Below the pieces are notes generated by a model. It saw only the letters and a program-made list of their open reading frames with translations. It searched no databases and was not told the DNA's origin. Made by a program: the position numbers and the translations under genes. 64,000 bases of DNA from CAVVWJ01 sp965652025 (GTDB lineage: Bacteria; Gemmatimonadota; Gemmatimonadetes; Gemmatimonadales; GWC2-71-9), in assembly GCA_965652025.1 (NCBI GenBank), contig CBFGTM010000005.1, forward strand, positions 27,787-91,786, read 5' to 3'. Shown piece by piece: positions 8,364-17,913 of the stretch (position 1 is its first letter; each line of letters opens with the position of its first letter).

Positions 8364-9286
8364 CAGAGCTTACTGAACGTCCGGAAGATGGCGAGCGCGG
8401 ACGGACCAATTACCACCACGAACATTGCCGGAAACACCAGCAGCACGAGGGGAAACACTAGTTTGATGGTCGTCTTGGCGGCGGCCTCTTCAGCGCGCTG
8501 CCGCCGCTTGGTCCGCATCGTCTCCGAATGCACCCGGAGGGCATCGGCCACGGAGGTTCCGAAGCGATCAGTCTGAATCATCATGCTGACCAGCGATCGT
8601 ATATCCGGCAGGCCGGTGCGATCGGCGAAGTTCTTGAGAGCCTCGTCCCGTGGAGTCCCCGCTCGCATTTCCAGGTTGACCAGGGAAAGCTGTTCCGCCA
8701 TGACCGTGCTCACGTGCTCGATCTCATCGGCCACCCGCACCAGGGCTTGATTGAGCCCCAGGCCGGCCTCGACACAGACCACCAACATGTCCAGCATGTC
8801 GGGCAAGGCGAGCTGAACCTCTTTCTGTCTAGCCTTGAGCCGGCGGCGCACGTAAAAGGTAGGCCCGATCCATCCCAACGCCCCAAAGTACGCGACCGCA
8901 AGCATCACTTGGCTGGTGCCCACGCCCAACACTGGCAGACCAAAGAGGGCCAGGATGGGGAGCCCTCCGGCAAGGCTGACCCGGGTAGCCCAATAGATCG
9001 AAACCGCCCGAGGGTCGGAGAAGCCGGCCTGAAGCAGGAACTGCCGCACGGCAGTAGCATCGTTGCGACCGCCTCCAACTTGCTGCCCCAGGGTCTGGAG
9101 CACCTTCAACAGCCGCTCGGATTTGAGCTGGCGACGCCGCCGGGCCACCGTATCGTGCTGGTCGCCGAAGTGCTGGATCTGGTCCAGACGCCCGACAACC
9201 GAGTCGCGTCCGGGCCGGAGCTGCAGCAGCGTCAGGGCGAATAGTGCGACGGTCAGGCCGGTCAGAAGCAGAATTATCGCGAGCAT
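8363..9286 (-). CDS. tadC: Tad pilus inner-membrane platform protein TadC
   Basis: A 307-residue GspF/T2SSF-family membrane protein. It has an N-terminal helix, two helices near residues 105-150, the cytoplasmic T2SSF domain with LPDMLDMLVVCVEAGLGLNQAL and the conserved MIQTDRFGTSVADALR block, and C-terminal helices. With TadB it forms the platform that couples the CpaF ATPase to pilin insertion and extrusion. It lies 7 bp after tadB and overlaps DUF192 by one base. Its length is normal for TadC (about 300-330). TadC rather than TadB is assigned from gene order and the C-terminal sequence. Confidence 0.93.
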   Translation of the reverse strand: MLAIILLLTGLTVALFALTLLQLRPGRDSVVGRLDQIQHFGDQHDTVARRRRQLKSERLLKVLQTLGQQVGGGRNDATAVRQFLLQAGFSDPRAVSIYWATRVSLAGGLPILALFGLPVLGVGTSQVMLAVAYFGALGWIGPTFYVRRRLKARQKEVQLALPDMLDMLVVCVEAGLGLNQALVRVADEIEHVSTVMAEQLSLVNLEMRAGTPRDEALKNFADRTGLPDIRSLVSMMIQTDRFGTSVADALRVHSETMRTKRRQRAEEAAAKTTIKLVFPLVLLVFPAMFVVVIGPSALAIFRTFSKL

Positions 9287-9293
9287 GGACGGC

Positions 9294-10283
9294 TCAAATC
9301 TCGATTCTGATGATCTTCCGGATCCAGAGGAACCCTAGTAGCTGCATCGAGATGGCAGCAACAATCAGGATTTTCCCGATCGGATCGGTGAACAGGATCG
9401 ACATGTACTGAGGGTTCAGCATGTACAAGAGCGAAAAGATGATGATTGGTAAGGCGGAAAGCAGATACCCGGTCATCCTCCCCTGGGCGGTATACACCCG
9501 GATCTGCCGCCGAATGGTGAAGCGGGCCCGCACCACAGCCGCCAGGTTGTCCAAAATCTCGGCGAGATTGCCGCCAACCTCGCGCTGAATGAGGATTGCC
9601 GTCACCAGGATCCGAACGTCCACCAGGTTGATCCGGTCGGCCAGGGACAGGAGCGAGTCCTGCAAGGGCAGTCCGAACCGTTGCTCCTCGAACACTCGAC
9701 GAAACTCTCCTGCCACCGGCTCCGGCCCGTCGTCAGCCGCCATCTTAAAGCCCGCCGAGAGTGGATGGCCAGCCCGCAGGGCTCGGCCCACCAAGTCTAT
9801 CGATTCGGGCAGGAACTCTTCAAAGGCGCTGAGTCGCTTGGTTCGCTTCCGACGGACATACATGGTTGGGAGCCATGCTCCCAATACAGTAGCCACGAAG
9901 GCGATGGGCACCGATCGGGTCAGGATCAATGTCATGGTGCCCAGCCCGACTGCCGTGCCGAGGGAGAGTATAAAAAGAGTTTGAAGGGTCCAGGAGACCG
10001 CGGCCTGCTGCAGCAGGAACTCGGCGTCCTGGAGTTGAGGCACCCGGGAAACGAGAGGCCGAAGCCAGGGCGACTGCATGACCGCGGCGCGGAAGACAGT
10101 GGAGCCCTGCCCGGCGGCTCCCAGCGGCTCGTTGGCAAGCGAGCGGAGCTGATCTACCATGCCGCGCTTGCGCCGGTTCTCCTGGAGCCATTCCCAGAGG
10201 AACACCACGGAAACGGTGGCCAGGGCCACCACGATGAAGGCGACCAGCGCCGGCAACCAAGTGCTGGAGGGCAGGTCTACCAT
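9294..10283 (-). CDS. tadB: Tad pilus inner-membrane platform protein TadB
   Basis: A 329-residue T2SSF-family membrane protein. It has an N-terminal transmembrane segment (residues 11-33), paired helices around 105-145, and the T2SSF region FLPESIDLVGRALRAGHPLS followed by the conserved ILIQREVGGNLAEILDNLA block; two helices lie near the C-terminus. It partners TadC in the inner-membrane platform of the Flp pilus. The start lies 7 bp inside the end of cpaF, so translation is probably coupled. Length and domain order are normal. Confidence 0.93.
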   Translation of the reverse strand: MVDLPSSTWLPALVAFIVVALATVSVVFLWEWLQENRRKRGMVDQLRSLANEPLGAAGQGSTVFRAAVMQSPWLRPLVSRVPQLQDAEFLLQQAAVSWTLQTLFILSLGTAVGLGTMTLILTRSVPIAFVATVLGAWLPTMYVRRKRTKRLSAFEEFLPESIDLVGRALRAGHPLSAGFKMAADDGPEPVAGEFRRVFEEQRFGLPLQDSLLSLADRINLVDVRILVTAILIQREVGGNLAEILDNLAAVVRARFTIRRQIRVYTAQGRMTGYLLSALPIIIFSLLYMLNPQYMSILFTDPIGKILIVAAISMQLLGFLWIRKIIRIEI

Positions 10284-11716
10284 CGTGGCATCCCCGCGCG
10301 GCCATTCTCGGGGTTGGAGAAAAGGAGGGCCGACAGATCGATGCCGTAGCTCTTGAGCCGGTCGGAGAACCGAGGCCGAATGCCGGAGGCGCGGAATTGT
10401 CCGAGAACCTTGTCGTTCTCGGCGATTCCCTCGCGCTCGTATACGAAGATGTCCTGCATGGTAATGATTTCACCCTCCATGCCGACGATCTCGGAGACCT
10501 GCATCAGCTTACGGGAGCCGTCGGAAAGCCGGCTCAGTTGGATCACCACGTTGATGGCGCTGGCGATCTGCTGCCGCATGGCGCGCTCGGGCAACTCCAG
10601 GTTGGCCATAGAGATCATGGTCTCGAGGCGGCTGAGGGCATCACGAGGCGTGTTCGCGTGCAGCGTCGTCAGGGAGCCGTCGTGACCGGTGTTCATGGCC
10701 TGGAGCATGTCGACCGCTTCAGATCCGCGACACTCACCCATGATGATCCGGTCGGGCCGCATTCGGAGCGCGTTGATCAGGAGCATGCGTTGAGGGACCT
10801 CACCCTGGCCCTCGATATTGGCCGGGCGAGTCTCCAGCCGCACCACATGGGGCTGTTTAAGCTGGAGCTCAGCCGAATCCTCGATGGTGACGATCCGCTC
10901 GTTGGCCGGAATAAAGGATGAAAGAATGTTGAGTAGGGTCGTCTTCCCAGCGCCGGTACCGCCCGAGATCAGGACGTTGAGCCGGGCCTTAACGATGGCC
11001 TTGAGGAGGGCGAGCATCGGCTCGGTGAGGCTATCGGTGCGGAGGAGATCCTCACCTGACAAGGCGTCACGCCTGAATTTGCGGATCGAAAGGTGCGGGC
11101 CATCAAGAGCCAGGGGCCTGATGATCGCGTTGACACGGGAGCCGTCCGGTAGTCGGGCGTCAACCATGGGAGAGGAGTCGTCGATCCGCCTTCCTACGGC
11201 GGAAACGATCCGGTCGATCACCTGGAGCAGGTGACGGTCGTCCTGGAACATCACGTCGGTCTTTTCCAGCCGGCCATGACGCTCGATGAACACCTGCTTA
11301 TAGGTATTGACCAGAATGTCGGATATCTCTGGATCCTTGATCAGCGGCTCCAGCGGTCCCAGGCCAAAAATCTCGTCCAGCACCTGGACCACGACCGTGT
11401 CCCGCTCCTCAAAATTGAGCGGCACCGACTCCTGAGTAATCAGGTCCTGGACGACTCGCCGGACTGCCTCGGCAACCTGCTGGCGATCGAGCCGATCGAG
11501 ATTAGAGAGGTTCAGCCGCTCCAGCAGCTTCCGGTGCACCCGGCCTTTCACTTGTTGGAGTGCATGAATGCTTTGGGCGTCCTCTGTCACTCCGGTTTGG
11601 ATCGATGGAGCGGTGGATGCGTTCGTGCCCCCGGTGCGGGCTGTTTCCCAGGGCAGGGGAGGTCGGTTGCCATTCCCGGCAGGAGGAACGCCAGTGGAGA
11701 TCTTGGGGTCGGTCAT
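10277..11716 (-). CDS. cpaF: Tad/Flp pilus assembly ATPase CpaF (TadA)
   Basis: A 479-residue secretion ATPase of the CpaF/TadA branch. After a variable N-terminus of about 60 residues comes the all-helical N-terminal domain, then LISGGTGAGKTTLLN (Walker A), and IIMGECRGSEAVDMLQ with the Walker B glutamate and Asp/His boxes. LTTLHANTPRDALSRLE is the usual His-box. It hydrolyses ATP to drive Flp pilus extension and probably retraction. It sits between cpaE (3 bp away) and tadB (overlap). No residue needed for catalysis appears missing. Confidence 0.96.
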   Translation of the reverse strand: MTDPKISTGVPPAGNGNRPPLPWETARTGGTNASTAPSIQTGVTEDAQSIHALQQVKGRVHRKLLERLNLSNLDRLDRQQVAEAVRRVVQDLITQESVPLNFEERDTVVVQVLDEIFGLGPLEPLIKDPEISDILVNTYKQVFIERHGRLEKTDVMFQDDRHLLQVIDRIVSAVGRRIDDSSPMVDARLPDGSRVNAIIRPLALDGPHLSIRKFRRDALSGEDLLRTDSLTEPMLALLKAIVKARLNVLISGGTGAGKTTLLNILSSFIPANERIVTIEDSAELQLKQPHVVRLETRPANIEGQGEVPQRMLLINALRMRPDRIIMGECRGSEAVDMLQAMNTGHDGSLTTLHANTPRDALSRLETMISMANLELPERAMRQQIASAINVVIQLSRLSDGSRKLMQVSEIVGMEGEIITMQDIFVYEREGIAENDKVLGQFRASGIRPRFSDRLKSYGIDLSALLFSNPENGRAGMPRW

Positions 11717-11719
11717 GCC

Positions 11720-12979
11720 CTACTTCCTTCCTTCTTGGCGCTGCCTTTTTTTGCCTACGATGCCCTGAAACCGCGATGCCAGAAGCCGGCCCAGCCGTGA
11801 ACGGTGCAAGGATTTGTCGACCGGCTTGCCGGTGATTTGGGCGGCGAGCCCGGCCAGATCTCGAGTGTAGGGAGAGCCACCGTTCAGAACGATGGGCTTT
11901 CCCGCGGTGACCGAGCTCGTCACCGCTTCGTAGTCGTTGCTCACCTTCCAGAACACCCTCATGCCGAGGCTGCGCTCCACGTCCTCCACTGAGACTGTAT
12001 CTCTGGGATCGTACCGGTTGAGGATAAGACGGATCTGCTCCTGACCTTTGGTGAGCACTCGTTTGAACAGCGGCATTCCGCGCTGAATGTTCCGCAAGGA
12101 CTGCAGGTCGGCGATGCCGATCACGAACAAGAGGTCGGCTTGTTCGAAGACTGCCAGCGTGGATGGCCCAAAAGAGCGGGGGGTATCGACAATGATGTAG
12201 TCATAATGCTGGCGGAGGAAAGCCAGAACACGACGGACCTGTTCAGCGGTGATCTGGTCGGCCTTGTCCGGCTCCACCGGAGCGGACAGAAGATCGATCC
12301 CCGAAGGATGGTGATCGATGTATGACGCGAGCAGCCCGGCATCCATCCGGCGGAAGTTTTCGACAAAGTCTATCAAGCTGAAGCGGGGCTGGGTCCCTAA
12401 AATGAGAGCGCTCTCGCCCAGCTCGAGATCCAGATCCACCAAAAGAGTCTTCGTCTTGGTCATTCGGTGGAGCAGGATAGCGAGGTTGGTGGCAAGAGTA
12501 GTGGAACCGGCTCCGCCCTTGGGGCTGAAGAAGGAAAAGATCTTGCCGGGCTGGCGCTGTTTGTCGCTATCGGCCTTGCGTAGCTTCTGGGCCGAACGCA
12601 TGGCAGCGGCGCGGAGATCCTCGGGAAGCACCGGCTTGGGGAGGTAGTCTGAAACCCCCACCCGCATGGCTTGCAGCAGCTGCTCGCTGGAGAGCACCGG
12701 ACCAGTGGCTATGAAAAGCTGGCTTGGGTTCAGCTCTACCAAGTACTGGATTAACTGAAGCCCCAGGTCCTGATTCTCTTCCAGATCCAGAAAGATCAAC
12801 TCCGGGGCGGCGGCTCGAAGAGCCTGGATCTGCTGTTCCCCCAGTTGATACAGGGGTACGTTGAGCTCCAGCTCCAGGCTGAGAGGCCGATCGGGGCCGC
12901 TCAGGAGCTGCTTGACCTGGGCCACGAACGAGGAGTCGCTGGAGAGGAGACCAGCTCGCGACAGCAGTCCGTCAGCCAT
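11720..12979 (-). CDS. cpaE: CpaE/TadZ-like pilus localisation ATPase
   Basis: About 419 residues. Residues 1-125 form a receiver-like domain (IFLDLEENQD, then VGVSDYLPKPV) similar to the pseudo-receiver of CpaE/TadZ. A ParA/MinD-type ATPase follows, with the deviant Walker A SPKGGAGSTTLATNLA, LLVDLDLELG and YIIVDTPRSF. Family members place the Tad machine at a cell pole or site. I use the ATG at 12979; the frame also has a TTG at 12991, and neither has a strong Shine-Dalgarno. The C-terminal tail is very basic (KKRQRQEGRK). It sits between tadG and cpaF in the usual position. Confidence 0.92.
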   Translation of the reverse strand: MADGLLSRAGLLSSDSSFVAQVKQLLSGPDRPLSLELELNVPLYQLGEQQIQALRAAAPELIFLDLEENQDLGLQLIQYLVELNPSQLFIATGPVLSSEQLLQAMRVGVSDYLPKPVLPEDLRAAAMRSAQKLRKADSDKQRQPGKIFSFFSPKGGAGSTTLATNLAILLHRMTKTKTLLVDLDLELGESALILGTQPRFSLIDFVENFRRMDAGLLASYIDHHPSGIDLLSAPVEPDKADQITAEQVRRVLAFLRQHYDYIIVDTPRSFGPSTLAVFEQADLLFVIGIADLQSLRNIQRGMPLFKRVLTKGQEQIRLILNRYDPRDTVSVEDVERSLGMRVFWKVSNDYEAVTSSVTAGKPIVLNGGSPYTRDLAGLAAQITGKPVDKSLHRSRLGRLLASRFQGIVGKKRQRQEGRK

Positions 12980-13009
12980 GACGCGGCGCAACCTGTATCA
13001 CTATAGGTC

Positions 13010-14308
13010 CTATTTGATGAGCTGAAGGGTTCTTATCAGTGATCCCGTGCTGCCACCGCCGCTCCCGCGCCCGCCGACGAATCCGAGGAACCGCCCGGTG
13101 ATCGGGTCCTTGCATTGCGGACCCGAACAGCCTGGGGGACGCTTGTCCACAAAGATCCTTGCGAAATTATTGAACTGCAATGTGTTATCGCTGGGGCCTG
13201 TCATCTCGTTTTCGGGATCGTAGAGGGCCACTATGACCACTCGCGGACTATCCGGCAGTCCATCATGATCTCGATCGGGAAAGTCAGAATCCCTTACCCG
13301 GTTGTCGGTATCATCCCACCATGCGTCCGGGTCGTACCCGATTCGCGTGTCCCAGGCCGGGCTGATCTGGCCTACTTGCGCGCCGTTGCCCGCCGCTGCG
13401 GGATACTCGGTGCCGACGGTCGCTAGCTCACAGGATACGTTGGCGATTTTATCGTGCACGATCTGGGCGCTGTTGGCGTCGTTGGTGGTGTATCCCCAGG
13501 CATAGTAGTTGGAGCTGACGGTGCCGTCCTTGGGTGATATGTTCATCAGCACCATCTGCCGGCCGTAATCATTGGTCTTGTGCAAAAAGGGATCAGATCC
13601 ACCTAGGGAGTTCCTCGCCGCTGTGCCGTAACCGTAGTCTCCCTGGCCATCGTTGTCGGCATCGTACACGTCTACACCGGGATCGAACTCCCAGAGCTCC
13701 CGTTCCACGGAATTGCCGGTTCCCCCATCCAACCACCCGTTCAGCGCTACCTGGCCGTCGAGGTAACTCCAGAGCCCATCCGGAGTCCCCCGCTCTTCCG
13801 GCGGGTTGTTTCCGGAGCCAGCGATGTCATTGTTCTGCCACAGGTCCGGAAGGGCCACTGGCATGACACAGGAGGCAATGCTGGTCTCGTAGGCACGGGC
13901 CGTTGCCGCAGCATTGACTGCCATGGTCGGTATGCCTATGGCATGGGCGAACCAGAGGTCCATCTGAGGACCAGAGTAGGTGACGGTAATCGTGTCGGGA
14001 CGACTCAGATCCACCGCGATCTGGGGGTTCGTTATCGGAATGTTGTGGACCGTGTGCTTCCCGGCGTACTCCCGCGCGCGCGCCTCGGCCTCGATCTGTT
14101 TGTTTACCAGAGGGTCTGGAATCAGGAACGCGCTGGCTCCTGCCAAGGCCGCGGCGTCCACCGCCCGCTGGGCCTCCGCCTTGGACGCCTTGATCATGCC
14201 GAAATCCACCGCCAGGGCACTCATCCCCAGGGCCAAGAACAACATCAGCGACATCATCACGAGGGTTACCCCGCGCTCCCTCCGCCGCCCCGATTCGCTG
14301 GACCGCAT
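13010..14308 (-). CDS. tadG: TadG-like pilus-associated protein (Tad domain)
   Basis: About 432 residues. Near the N-terminus, after RRRERG, lies one transmembrane helix (VTLVMMSLMLFLALGMSALA) followed by VDFGMIKASKAEAQRAVDAA. This is the putative Flp-pilus-assembly TadE/G-like domain and includes the usual run of small residues AAALAGASAFL. The remainder is a large periplasmic region with Asp/Gly-rich, calcium-site-like stretches (DVYDADNDGQGD and DFPDRDHDGLPD). I see no complete von Willebrand A domain. The frame is open to 14362, but GAGGAGG lies just before the ATG at 14308, which is also beyond the cpaC stop, so I start there. It probably anchors or caps the pilus base. Confidence 0.88.
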   Translation of the reverse strand: MRSSESGRRRERGVTLVMMSLMLFLALGMSALAVDFGMIKASKAEAQRAVDAAALAGASAFLIPDPLVNKQIEAEARAREYAGKHTVHNIPITNPQIAVDLSRPDTITVTYSGPQMDLWFAHAIGIPTMAVNAAATARAYETSIASCVMPVALPDLWQNNDIAGSGNNPPEERGTPDGLWSYLDGQVALNGWLDGGTGNSVERELWEFDPGVDVYDADNDGQGDYGYGTAARNSLGGSDPFLHKTNDYGRQMVLMNISPKDGTVSSNYYAWGYTTNDANSAQIVHDKIANVSCELATVGTEYPAAAGNGAQVGQISPAWDTRIGYDPDAWWDDTDNRVRDSDFPDRDHDGLPDSPRVVIVALYDPENEMTGPSDNTLQFNNFARIFVDKRPPGCSGPQCKDPITGRFLGFVGGRGSGGGSTGSLIRTLQLIK

Positions 14309-14318
14309 ACGTCCTCCT

Positions 14319-15686
14319 CTAATGCTCCTGATAACTTCTCCACGCAGTATCCGCCGGACCACCCTTCATCTTCATATCTCCGGACCATTTCCAGGTCGCG
14401 GGCTCGCCAGTGGGCAATAGGGCTGGCGCGTCGCTCGGCAGCACCAGCTTGGGTGAGACCAGTACCAGAAGCTCGGTGCGCCGCTGCCGTGCGTCCTTGG
14501 ACTTGAAAAACTGCCCCAGGATGGGAAGGTCACCCAGTAGTGGAATCTTGGTCGAATTGTCCGTCATGGTGTTGTCTATCAGTCCCGCGATGGCCAGGTA
14601 CTGGCCATTCTTCATCTCGACTTCGGTGTCCGCCCGGCGGCTGAGAATGCTGGGAATAGTGAACCCGCCGAAGACCAGGGGATTGGAGAAATCCAGCGCC
14701 GACACCTCGGGGGCGACCTTCAACCGAATGCTGCCGCTCCGGGTAATGGTCGGGGTGAATTTCAGGCGGATGCCGAACTCCTTGAAAACAATGGATACCG
14801 CGTTGTTACCGCCGCCCCCTTGCACCGCGGGATAGGGAAACTCCCCTCCGGCCAGGAAGGAGGCCTCCCGCCCCGGAAATGCGATGAGGTTGGGCTCCGC
14901 CAGGCTTTTCAATAGTCCCTTGGAGGTAAGGGCCCGGATCAGCACCTCGATGCTGGCATTCGCGTTGAAGAGGCCGAGGTCAACTACCCCGTCGGCGAAC
15001 CCGCCGTCTTGCGGGTTGGTATTGGCCGACCCGATCCAGTCTCCGGTGCGGCTATTCAGGTCCTGGGGGTTGAGCGTGGCGAGCTGGGAGCGGAACTCCT
15101 TAATGGCGCTCTTGTTCACCTCAGCGAACCGGACCTTGAGCAGGACCTGAACCGCCTCTGGCGTGCTCAGGTTGTCCACAATAGTGGCTCCGGAGCCCTT
15201 GGCGATCTCTACCGCGCGGTTGGCCACGCTGGCGTCGCGCACCTGGCCCGAGAGCGTCACCACGTTGCCGCTGGCGACAACATCGATGCGCTCTCCCTGG
15301 AGCACTGAGGCTAGATAGCGCTGGAGCCCAGGAGCGTCAGCCGTTACCTCCACCGAGTACAACTTGATCTGCCCCTGGTTGTCCCACAGGAATAGACTGG
15401 TTGTCCCCAAGGTCTTCCCGTTGATCAGGATCTCGGTAGGAGACACCACGACCGCCTCGGCGACCGCGGGGTCACCAATGGAGAAGCGCTGGATAGCTGT
15501 GGGATTGACCAGGAGCGCGGATGCGCCCTTGGAGACCGAGACAACCTGCTCCGGTGCCCGAACCACCCGCTGGGCCTGGGCTGAGCGACCGCTGACCGCC
15601 ATAACCGCAACGAGAAGCGCACCGGCAATACACCACTGCCGGGCTGAGAGACAAGAACCGGTCTGACCGCGGCGGAGGCTGAGCAC
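14319..15686 (-). CDS. cpaC: Outer-membrane secretin CpaC/RcpA
   Basis: A 455-residue protein with a signal peptide ending near SGRSAQAQ (about residue 39). Next is the pilus-assembly N-terminal domain (FSIGDPAVAEAVVVSPTEIL), then a BON-like domain (VVASGNVVTLSGQVRD). The C-terminal secretin domain contains LLKSLAEPNLIAFPGREASF, FKEFGIRLKFTP and the closing block IPLLGDLPILGQFFKSK. It forms the outer-membrane channel for the Flp pilus, so the cell must have an outer membrane. The gene lies 42 bp after cpaB. Length is normal for this family. Confidence 0.95.
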   Translation of the reverse strand: MLSLRRGQTGSCLSARQWCIAGALLVAVMAVSGRSAQAQRVVRAPEQVVSVSKGASALLVNPTAIQRFSIGDPAVAEAVVVSPTEILINGKTLGTTSLFLWDNQGQIKLYSVEVTADAPGLQRYLASVLQGERIDVVASGNVVTLSGQVRDASVANRAVEIAKGSGATIVDNLSTPEAVQVLLKVRFAEVNKSAIKEFRSQLATLNPQDLNSRTGDWIGSANTNPQDGGFADGVVDLGLFNANASIEVLIRALTSKGLLKSLAEPNLIAFPGREASFLAGGEFPYPAVQGGGGNNAVSIVFKEFGIRLKFTPTITRSGSIRLKVAPEVSALDFSNPLVFGGFTIPSILSRRADTEVEMKNGQYLAIAGLIDNTMTDNSTKIPLLGDLPILGQFFKSKDARQRRTELLVLVSPKLVLPSDAPALLPTGEPATWKWSGDMKMKGGPADTAWRSYQEH

Positions 15687-15728
15687 GAATCTTCCATGGC
15701 TAAGGGTCAGGATCTCTGGGGCGAAGGG

Positions 15729-16571
15729 TCAGGGTTTCTGGAACGTGGTAAGGGTTCGCTCCCCCCCCTTGTAACCCTCCACGACAGTCGGATTCGCCCT
15801 GGGGGTGGCGACCGGGCGAGCTCGTGAAGACCGATTCGGAGTCGAGCCGGCGGGGGCGCTGGGAGAGAGCTTGTCGGCTCGGGCTCCGCTGGTGGAGACG
15901 GCGAGCGTATCCAGTGTGTTCCGCAGGGCGAGCTGGAGCCGACCCTCTTTCGCTGCCAGGGCCAGTAACTCGGCATTATCGGGCGAAACCAATAGCGTGA
16001 TGACCGTTACGGTCTGAGGTTTGCCTTCTTTGTCGCGTTGGACCGATTGTCCAGCGGCGAGCGTTTGAACGTTCTGGAGCAGTGTCTTGGTAATTGCCTG
16101 AGGGCGGTTGGGACTCTTATCGAGGGTCAACAACACATCTACCCGGGTTCCTGGCAGGACGAAACCCGCGACTCCGATCACCTCGTCAACCCGGACGCTC
16201 ATCGCCCTCATCCCATCTCGAATGATGATGGGAAGTCCACCACCCGCATCCTTGGTGGACATCTTGCTGGCCAGGAGGGGTTCGTTTTCGGCGACCGGGG
16301 TAATGATTCCGCGCCCGACCGCGTCGTTGACCGAGCGGACATACCCGGCGGGGACCGCCTCGGCGGGCCAGCTGACCGCTTTGAGGTCCCGCTCGGTGAT
16401 GACGGCCCCTATTGGAAGACTGCGGGAGGAGAGAATGACAGTGGCTTTTCTCGGCTCGGCTGCCATGAGAGGAGTCGTGCGCTCCCGCAGGTATCGCAGT
16501 GCCAGGAGCGCCGCCACGATGCCCGATGTGAGAGCCAGCAGGAGCATGAACCAGGGCCGTCTTTTTCTCAT
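15729..16571 (-). CDS. cpaB: Flp pilus assembly protein CpaB/RcpC
   Basis: A 280-residue protein. An N-terminal membrane helix (residues 8-26) is followed by an SAF-type domain beginning VILSSRSLPIGAVITERDL. The RcpC region follows, with GMRAMSVRVDEVIGVAGFV, LPGTRVDVLLT and VTLLVSPDNAELLALAA. The C-terminal 60 residues are low-complexity and rich in Ser, Ala, Pro and Arg. The family is periplasmic and works with the secretin. It lies between tadE and cpaC, the common position. Confidence 0.94.
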   Translation of the reverse strand: MRKRRPWFMLLLALTSGIVAALLALRYLRERTTPLMAAEPRKATVILSSRSLPIGAVITERDLKAVSWPAEAVPAGYVRSVNDAVGRGIITPVAENEPLLASKMSTKDAGGGLPIIIRDGMRAMSVRVDEVIGVAGFVLPGTRVDVLLTLDKSPNRPQAITKTLLQNVQTLAAGQSVQRDKEGKPQTVTVITLLVSPDNAELLALAAKEGRLQLALRNTLDTLAVSTSGARADKLSPSAPAGSTPNRSSRARPVATPRANPTVVEGYKGGERTLTTFQKP

Positions 16572-16650
16572 GGGAACGCTCGCTTAACCATCGGTTGACG
16601 CCGGACCAGCAAGACTGCTCCCCCGGCCGTGATTGCTTCGTGAATAGCTG

Positions 16651-17115
16651 CTACTCGCCCCGCATGGTTGCATCGGTATTGATAGTTACGGTCGAAGGCA
16701 CGCCAGCCCATTTGAGAAGAACGTGGACCAGCGGCATTCTATGCCGAGCGGCAACGCTCACCGTCATCTCTCTGCCGGTACCGTCCGTGCTGTGAAAGCA
16801 GGCGGTGATCGGGGAGCAAAACGGATCAGCGCTCGAAATAACGATGGTACTAGTAGTCGTATCGACATTTGAGAGAGCGAGCCGCTCCCGGATCTTATGC
16901 TCAACTTGGGCCAGCGTTAGCGTGTTATCCATGACGACCGTGTACCGGGCACCCTCCCGGGCTGCATCGGTTACGGCCTGCTTGATATTCCACGCCCGCC
17001 CGAACTCGATTATGGCAGCTATGAACAGAAGAATTAGCGGCAGCACCAGGGCGAACTCCGCCAGCGCTTGTCCGCGCCAGCTGGTGCACCGTGCAAACCA
17101 CCTTCGGCCGCTCAT
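16651..17115 (-). CDS. tadE: TadE-like minor pseudopilin
   Basis: A 154-residue protein with a short basic N-terminus, then GQALAEFALVLPLILLFIAA, a TadE-type helix preceded by a glycine that fits prepilin cleavage (Gly before QALAEF). The rest, ending near ATMRGE, contains AAREGARYTVV, common in TadE proteins. It is processed by the prepilin peptidase and helps pilus assembly. Its start overlaps the peptidase stop by 4 bp (ATGA-type). The 79-bp gap before cpaB holds no visible gene. Confidence 0.92.
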   Translation of the reverse strand: MSGRRWFARCTSWRGQALAEFALVLPLILLFIAAIIEFGRAWNIKQAVTDAAREGARYTVVMDNTLTLAQVEHKIRERLALSNVDTTTSTIVISSADPFCSPITACFHSTDGTGREMTVSVAARHRMPLVHVLLKWAGVPSTVTINTDATMRGE

Positions 17116-17636
17116 AGACGGACCCCTTCACCGAACCACCAGATGAGTGTTCCTAGGGCGATTGGCACGCCGTAGGGTATCGTGAGGGCACCGGGCGATT
17201 CGAGCTTTCGAATCGGACCAGCTCGCCCCAGAGTGAGCCAGGACTTGATCACGTCGACCGTGTTCAAGACTAGGAGAGGAAGAACCCCCCTGAGGCTCAT
17301 GGTGAGCAGCGCATACGCTGCTCCCAGTACGGCAATCAAACCCAAGGCTCCCAGCACTTCGCCGGAGCCGAGGAATGCGCCCACGGCTGCCAACAACTTC
17401 ACGTCTCCTCCGCCGATCGCGCGAAGGACATAGAACACGAGCCCCAACCCGAGTGCGATCCCTAATCCACCCAGCCCTTGCAACAAGATGTCTAACCCGA
17501 GCGGGGCTCTCAGGATCACGGCTGCAGCGAGCCCCGTCATCGTGAGCTGGTTGGGAATTCGCCCGGTGTTTACATCCCACCAGGCAGCGGTGCAGACAAA
17601 TACCAGGATGGTAAGGGTCGCCGCTGCCTGGGTCAT
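17112..17636 (-). CDS. cpaA: A24 prepilin peptidase CpaA/TadV
   Basis: A 174-residue aspartic membrane protease of the short type without the N-terminal methyltransferase domain, normal for Tad loci. The two catalytic aspartates are Asp21 (WWDVNTGRIPN) and Asp78 (IGGGDVKLLAAVG), each at a membrane boundary; about five hydrophobic helices are visible. It would remove the short leader from the Flp pilins and from TadE. The gene follows the pilins by 10 bp and overlaps tadE by 4 bp. Confidence 0.94.
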   Translation of the reverse strand: MTQAAATLTILVFVCTAAWWDVNTGRIPNQLTMTGLAAAVILRAPLGLDILLQGLGGLGIALGLGLVFYVLRAIGGGDVKLLAAVGAFLGSGEVLGALGLIAVLGAAYALLTMSLRGVLPLLVLNTVDVIKSWLTLGRAGPIRKLESPGALTIPYGVPIALGTLIWWFGEGVRL

Positions 17637-17646
17637 CCCCAGGGCC

Positions 17647-17832
17647 TCAGCTGGCCTTTGCGGCCGCTGTCGTCAGATCGCTGTTGGCCTTGGTAAAAAT
17701 CTTCTGAATCGAAATCCCCATTCCCTGAATCAGGAGTACAACACCGATCACAATTAGTCCGAGCAGCAAGGCATACTCGGCGAGTCCCTGACCTGACTCA
17801 TCGTTCCAGAGCTTCTTAGCTAGCGCCATCAT
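17647..17832 (-). CDS. flp: Flp major pilin, copy 1
   Basis: A 61-residue Flp/Fap prepilin. The leader MMALAKKLWNDESG is followed by the cleavage motif G/QGLAEY (Gly14/Gln15, Glu at mature position 5, Tyr at 6), a hydrophobic stretch ALLLGLIVIGVVLLI, and a short tail ending AAAKAS. GGAGGA lies 8 nt before the ATG at 17832; a second ATG follows. A longer frame starting at 17877 has no support. The mature part differs from copy 2 by a single residue (Thr versus Glu at 54) although codons differ at many third positions, so both copies appear to be maintained by selection. Confidence 0.95.
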   Translation of the reverse strand: MMALAKKLWNDESGQGLAEYALLLGLIVIGVVLLIQGMGISIQKIFTKANSDLTTAAAKAS

Positions 17833-17913
17833 ATGGTGCTTCCTCCAGTGCTGTTGGTGTCGTACAACGGGGGTCAAAATCCTGCAGGCTCCGGTACGGG
17901 TCTAGCAAATACT